A DNA stretch of 64,000 nt, taken from positions 2,021,822 through 2,085,821 of the forward strand of contig NZ_OBEL01000001.1 in assembly GCF_900215605.1 (NCBI RefSeq), read 5' to 3'. The position numbers were made by a program, and so were the translations under genes. Position 1 is the stretch's first letter; each line of letters opens with the position of its first letter. The notes beneath the pieces are model-generated. The model was given only the letters and a program-made list of their open reading frames with translations. It searched no databases and had not been told where the DNA came from. Shown in pieces: positions 59,917 through 64,000 of the stretch. The stretch is from Cohaesibacter gelatinilyticus. GTDB taxonomy: Bacteria; Pseudomonadota; Alphaproteobacteria; Rhizobiales; Cohaesibacteraceae.

Positions 59917-62900
59917 ATGATCAAATCAGGCGACTGACGCAGCCGCTCGAACAGATCCTGTTGGCTTCCCCGCTCATATCCCAATGAAACCCCACGCGCC
60001 GGAGCTTTGGGTAAAATCCTCAATCGATTGGGCAACACCTGAATTGCGTCAGCACCGACAGTTTCATCTGCCGAAACAATGGTGCCGGTGGTTTCAATTC
60101 CACCAGTAACTATCCCATTTTGAGCACTGAAAGACAAAGGGTCAGCTGGCTGATCACTGGATTGACTACCTTGCTGCAATGGTGCCAATGGCTTGATCTC
60201 AATACCATTCGGATCAAGTTCATCGGGGTTGATCCATTCTTTACGCGGTTTTCTCTGTTTGCGACGCAACTCCTCAATCCGCAAGCGCTCTACCTCTTGC
60301 AGACGCAAGAGTTCCTGACGAGCAGCTTCAGCTTTGCGAGCCTCTTCAGCTTTACGCTCTTCCTCAGCCAAGCGAACTTCTTCCGCCTCTCGAGCCAACC
60401 GGGATTCTTCTTGTTGTCGTGCAGCCTCCGCCTCTTGAGCTTTTCTGGCTTCTTCCTCAGCGCGGCGTTTTTCTTCAGCTTGACGGACCAACTCTGCTTC
60501 GCGGGCTTTCTTGGCTTCCAAAGCTTCCTGAGCTTTGCGGGCAATCTCTTCCTTCGCCCTACGTTCCGCTTCTTCCTTGGCTGCAAGAGCGTCGATTTCC
60601 CGTCGCTTGGCCTCCTGACGATAGAGTTTGATTTTTCTCCGGAACCCTTCTTTCTCCAGAATGTCGGCCTGCATGGTCTCAATGCGGTCAACTTCTCGCT
60701 CAAACGCTCGAATGCTCAAATACCCGGTGAAAGGCGCCACGTCTATCAGACGTTTCGGTTCAGCCAATGCACCAGAAAAAACGACACCAACTTCCGGTAC
60801 CGCACCGGTGACCGCATCTTCTTCTCTTGGTTTTACAGAAATAGACCAATCACCGGCCAATGTCTGTTCATTCAGATCCATGGTCAAGCTGCCACGAGAT
60901 AGCAGTCCATCGCTGTCATTACCAATCGACCCGGTCCGAAGAGCCCCACCTGCAAGACGGAATGTACCATCAAGACTTGCAACATTCACCGATCCAGCAT
61001 CGAGATGTGATTGAAACGCATCAGAAATCGCCTTGTCTTCCAATGGCAGCCCAGCATCCACTGCCCGCACAACCAAATCAAAAGCCGAAGGGTTCAAATA
61101 GCGCAAAACAGCTTTTTTTACAGTGAAGGCTCCCGAACCTGACAGTGTTGAAACCATACCGGCCAAAGAGCGACCTTGTGCCTCAAAGTCAATCACGCTA
61201 TCCAACAAACCATCGGCAACGGCGCGCCCTTCTCTCTCCCAAACCAACGGAGCCAAAGCGACATCCCCAACCTGCACATGGCCTTTGGCAACACCTTGCC
61301 CGTCAACATTGCTGATCTGCAAATTACCAGACACGGAACCACCTTCAAGGAGGCCTTTCATATTGCGAATAATCAGTTGATCAGGTTGCCAGGAAAGCTC
61401 GAATTTCGGCTGTTGAAGTATATAAGGAGCCGCCAATTCCATGGAACGTGCATCAACATTGAGCTTTAGGCGCACGGGATAGAGTTCACCAACCTTGGAT
61501 GGAGGTAAAAAGGCTATATCCTGCCAATCAGTACTATTTGATGTGAGGCGTCCCGGGCCAAGCAGACTTTCACCCAACCAATATCCATCCAGATCTCCCA
61601 GCGAAAGAGATCCTTCCATCAACCCTTCATTGCCTTCCAGGCGATAAACAAGATCACCCGCAATTGGCTGACGATTCCAGCGTCCCCGCAGATCCTGCCA
61701 ACGAGCATTATCCCCCTCATAGCGAAACTTTGCTGACAACTCGACCGGCAAGGCCTGCGCAAGATCTCCCATTGGCAATCCAAGAGCCAAAAAATAAGGT
61801 GCTAAATCATCAGCTTGCAACGCGAGATCACCCTCAACGTGAGTTTTAGCCAGCACATCTTTTCCATCACGTTTTAATGTACCGGAAAATTCCAACCCAC
61901 CATCTTCCGCAAGCACACGACTATCCAGCTTTGCACCATCAGCAACAATTCCATCAAGCTCGATCTGAGCTTTCAAGCCAGGCAATGGCACAACCAAATT
62001 CTGACCAGTCAATAATCCGATCAGTTTACTGCCATCATTTTGCGACACGACAGCTGACAGGCGCATCGGGGCTTGTGTCCATTGCTGTGGCGTTCCATCC
62101 AACTGTGCTTTCAGTTCCAGCTCTCCGCCACCCAATTTACCGGATATCGAACCAACAATGCCATTGACAGCACTTCGATCGGTAACTGTGAAATACAGAT
62201 CGGCCGGTTCCACAGAAGCTTGGACATTTTCCAACCAGTGGCTGAAAGCCATATCTGGTGCCAAGCGTTTCACCAGCGCAACCAGTCCGTTCAGTTTTTG
62301 GGCTTGAAGTGTCCCACTAACCTGACCATTCGGCACAGAGGTCAAATTCTCCAAACGTCCGGAGACATCAATTTTTGCCCCTTCAAAATCATCAATCACG
62401 AGAGTCTCAACATCGACGATACCGGCGGACAGGTAAGTCTTGGCAGCCAATGACCGCCCCTCAAAACCACCACTAACAAAACGGCGGGCCTTGATATCAA
62501 GAGAGATATTGGAGATCTTGCCAGCATCCGCGCCATTATTGGATAGCAGCAATGCCCCAATCCCCTGCGCCACATCCAAATCCAGCTTGTCCGCTTCCGC
62601 AACAATGGTCAAAGCTCCACTGCCTGTATCAGACACCCGTTCCTTGCCGTCTTGCCAGTCAATCCGGCCGCGCACCCGATCCCCTTCAATAGTAAGGTTC
62701 ATCCGCGAAACGGAGAAATAATCAGGTTTCAACGCAATCTGACCGCTTAAATCAAAAGGAGCAAGCTTGCTTTGTTGTGTAGGATTTTTCAGCCACCATT
62801 TTGCAAAAGCAGAAGGATTTTCAGATCGTAGCCGCCCTTCTCCTTCGAACGCATAAACACCCCCCTTATTTTGAGATCGGGCGGAATAGAGCCCTGTCAA

Positions 62901-64000
62901 TGCAACGCGGCTGTTGCCTGGCAAGTCGGCTTCCAGCGTTTCGATTTGCCATGCACCCTGTTCTCCTTTATTCGAGAGCCGCGCCTCAAACAGAAAATTG
63001 CGAACGATACCGCCACCCAGAATAACTCCGGGCACGTCAAAGCTTACCTGACCATTCATTTGTGGCTTAGGCAAAGCCTGAAGCAAACGCCCGAACGCAG
63101 ACAGAGCCTGTTGCAAGTCCACTGGTGCATTTGGTCCCTGCCCCAAGGCCCGATCCAAATCCAATTGTCGTGATGCCAGTTTCACATCGAAGGAGGGATC
63201 ACCACCCCAATCGACATTTGCATTGCCATTAACTCGATAAGCCTGTTCCTTCGGTCCATGCTCCAGTTCCAGCTTTGTCAGAGACAATCCACGTGCAGAA
63301 AGATCAGCATCCGCGCTGAAAGACCAAGGCACATTGGCAAGACGGTTCGTTCCCCCCCCGTCATTGGTCGCAAAACCATCCTCAATCAGATTCTTGACAT
63401 TAACCTTGGCACGATAGTGCAGACCTTCCCCATCATCAAAGCTGACCAAACCATCCATTGCCACAGTCAAAGGCTCATTGGCCGGGGTCAACAGACTCTT
63501 GACCCGAACTCCTTGAGAATTAGGCGAACCGGTTGACACCATCAAAGAATAAGGCTGACCATCATGAAGAAATGAGCTTTCGAACTTATACGGCCCAAAC
63601 AGATCACGAGCTGCAAGATTGCCGTTGAAATCATCAAGCTGAAAGACACGCCCGGTCTGTCTATCGGCCAAAGACAATTGTCCATTTTTGATGATAACAT
63701 CATTAAGACTGATATGTGTCGGCACCAAATGAGCTTGCAGATCAGGTTGGCGCTTCCACCTCAATTGACCCTTTTCATCAAGATCCAGACGCAAACGCGG
63801 TGAGGTCAAGGTCATATCGACCACCTCGACCTCCCCCTTGATCAAGGGCAGAAGTTCAATGCGTACATCAAATTGATCAATAACCAGTAGCGGCTTATCC
63901 CGGTCGGCCCCCACATGCACAGTACCAAACTGTAGATGTGGCAAGGGCAGAATTTGCATATCCGCTGTGCCAAGAACACGAACCGGTTGCCCCAAAACCC
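59904..64000 (-). CDS. AsmA-family protein, large, N-terminus beyond window
   Basis: At least 1,363 residues are visible; the frame is open to the window edge with no ATG, so the membrane anchor is outside. The visible start (LPLPHLQFGTVHVGADRDKPLLVIDQFDVRIELLPLIKGEVEVVDMTLTSP) is the chorein-like N-terminal groove of AsmA proteins, and residues up to about 1120 continue the beta-rich repeats with an AsmA_2-type end (DLNEQTLAGDWSISVKPRE). Family members (AsmA, TamB, YhdP) bridge the periplasm and carry phospholipid to the outer membrane. A Glu/Ala/Arg/Lys-rich helix (about 1160-1275) and a Pro-rich tail follow, which is unusual. Nothing shows its operon. Confidence 0.85.
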   Translation of the reverse strand, partial: VLGQPVRVLGTADMQILPLPHLQFGTVHVGADRDKPLLVIDQFDVRIELLPLIKGEVEVVDMTLTSPRLRLDLDEKGQLRWKRQPDLQAHLVPTHISLNDVIIKNGQLSLADRQTGRVFQLDDFNGNLAARDLFGPYKFESSFLHDGQPYSLMVSTGSPNSQGVRVKSLLTPANEPLTVAMDGLVSFDDGEGLHYRAKVNVKNLIEDGFATNDGGGTNRLANVPWSFSADADLSARGLSLTKLELEHGPKEQAYRVNGNANVDWGGDPSFDVKLASRQLDLDRALGQGPNAPVDLQQALSAFGRLLQALPKPQMNGQVSFDVPGVILGGGIVRNFLFEARLSNKGEQGAWQIETLEADLPGNSRVALTGLYSARSQNKGGVYAFEGEGRLRSENPSAFAKWWLKNPTQQSKLAPFDLSGQIALKPDYFSVSRMNLTIEGDRVRGRIDWQDGKERVSDTGSGALTIVAEADKLDLDVAQGIGALLLSNNGADAGKISNISLDIKARRFVSGGFEGRSLAAKTYLSAGIVDVETLVIDDFEGAKIDVSGRLENLTSVPNGQVSGTLQAQKLNGLVALVKRLAPDMAFSHWLENVQASVEPADLYFTVTDRSAVNGIVGSISGKLGGGELELKAQLDGTPQQWTQAPMRLSAVVSQNDGSKLIGLLTGQNLVVPLPGLKAQIELDGIVADGAKLDSRVLAEDGGLEFSGTLKRDGKDVLAKTHVEGDLALQADDLAPYFLALGLPMGDLAQALPVELSAKFRYEGDNARWQDLRGRWNRQPIAGDLVYRLEGNEGLMEGSLSLGDLDGYWLGESLLGPGRLTSNSTDWQDIAFLPPSKVGELYPVRLKLNVDARSMELAAPYILQQPKFELSWQPDQLIIRNMKGLLEGGSVSGNLQISNVDGQGVAKGHVQVGDVALAPLVWEREGRAVADGLLDSVIDFEAQGRSLAGMVSTLSGSGAFTVKKAVLRYLNPSAFDLVVRAVDAGLPLEDKAISDAFQSHLDAGSVNVASLDGTFRLAGGALRTGSIGNDSDGLLSRGSLTMDLNEQTLAGDWSISVKPREEDAVTGAVPEVGVVFSGALAEPKRLIDVAPFTGYLSIRAFEREVDRIETMQADILEKEGFRRKIKLYRQEAKRREIDALAAKEEAERRAKEEIARKAQEALEAKKAREAELVRQAEEKRRAEEEARKAQEAEAARQQEESRLAREAEEVRLAEEERKAEEARKAEAARQELLRLQEVERLRIEELRRKQRKPRKEWINPDELDPNGIEIKPLAPLQQGSQSSDQPADPLSFSAQNGIVTGGIETTGTIVSADETVGADAIQVLPNRLRILPKAPARGVSLGYERGSQQDLFERLRQSPDLIIQLD

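Overview
The window reads as chromosome of an alphaproteobacterium of the order Hyphomicrobiales (Rhizobiales). Several things point there: a circularly permuted two-piece tmRNA with a rhizobial-style tag (ANDNYAGSRLAAA), the alpha-type ClpXP adaptor SspB, the alpha-specific flagellin regulators FlbT and FlaF, a perfect CtrA-type site, and a 1,619-residue homologue of the Growth Pole Ring protein of polar-growing Rhizobiales. A marine genus such as Cohaesibacter is my guess only. I see no insertion sequence, phage, CRISPR array, rRNA or tRNA. Both ends are cut inside genes (a flagellin at the left, an AsmA-family protein at the right).

Layout. 1-6.6 kb holds late flagellar genes: flagellin, flbT-flaF on the + strand, then flgE-flgK-flgL on the - strand. 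Sigma-54-like promoters precede flgE and flbT, and a CtrA-like site lies upstream of flgE. 6.9-17.7 kb is mixed housekeeping: a MoxR ATPase and its usual VWA/CoxE partner (here about 5 kb apart), an amine oxidoreductase, a SixA-like phosphatase, YcjX-YcjF, a P1-family peptidase, an MFS transporter, a methyltransferase and a 2Fe-2S ferredoxin. 17.8-25.6 kb holds signalling and cell-pole genes: an orphan Hpt protein, the GPR-like scaffold built from about 79 eleven-residue repeats, and a CheZ-like phosphatase with a long acidic tail. 25.7-31.2 kb has an MFS transporter and a four-gene MCE/Mla lipid-transport operon. 31.3-41.1 kb has threonine dehydratase, a glycosyltransferase/metallophosphatase pair, a FadL-type porin, two DMT transporters, a YdcH-like protein, a GIY-YIG protein and a chemoreceptor.

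41.3-50.4 kb is a branched-chain amino-acid region: leuA, ilvC, pdxJ, ilvN and ilvB, all on the - strand. Upstream of leuA and upstream of ilvB I find short, unannotated leader peptides, rich in Leu and in Ile/Leu/Val respectively. Each is followed by RNA structure ending in a terminator-like hairpin, the arrangement of ribosome-mediated attenuators. 50.4-58.2 kb holds miaA, serB, degP, a DUF2065 protein, hflC-hflK, a TfoX C-terminal-domain protein and folA-thyA. 58.4-59.9 kb holds ssrA (tmRNA) directly followed by sspB, whose product binds the tmRNA tag, then two small genes. The window ends in the AsmA-like gene.

The most distinctive items are the two leader-peptide attenuators, the ssrA-sspB pair, the uninterrupted hendecad array of the GPR-like protein, and two CheY-docking-like peptides inside the CheZ-like protein. 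None is clearly a wholly new system. The attenuators and tmRNA would be missed by ordinary gene calling.
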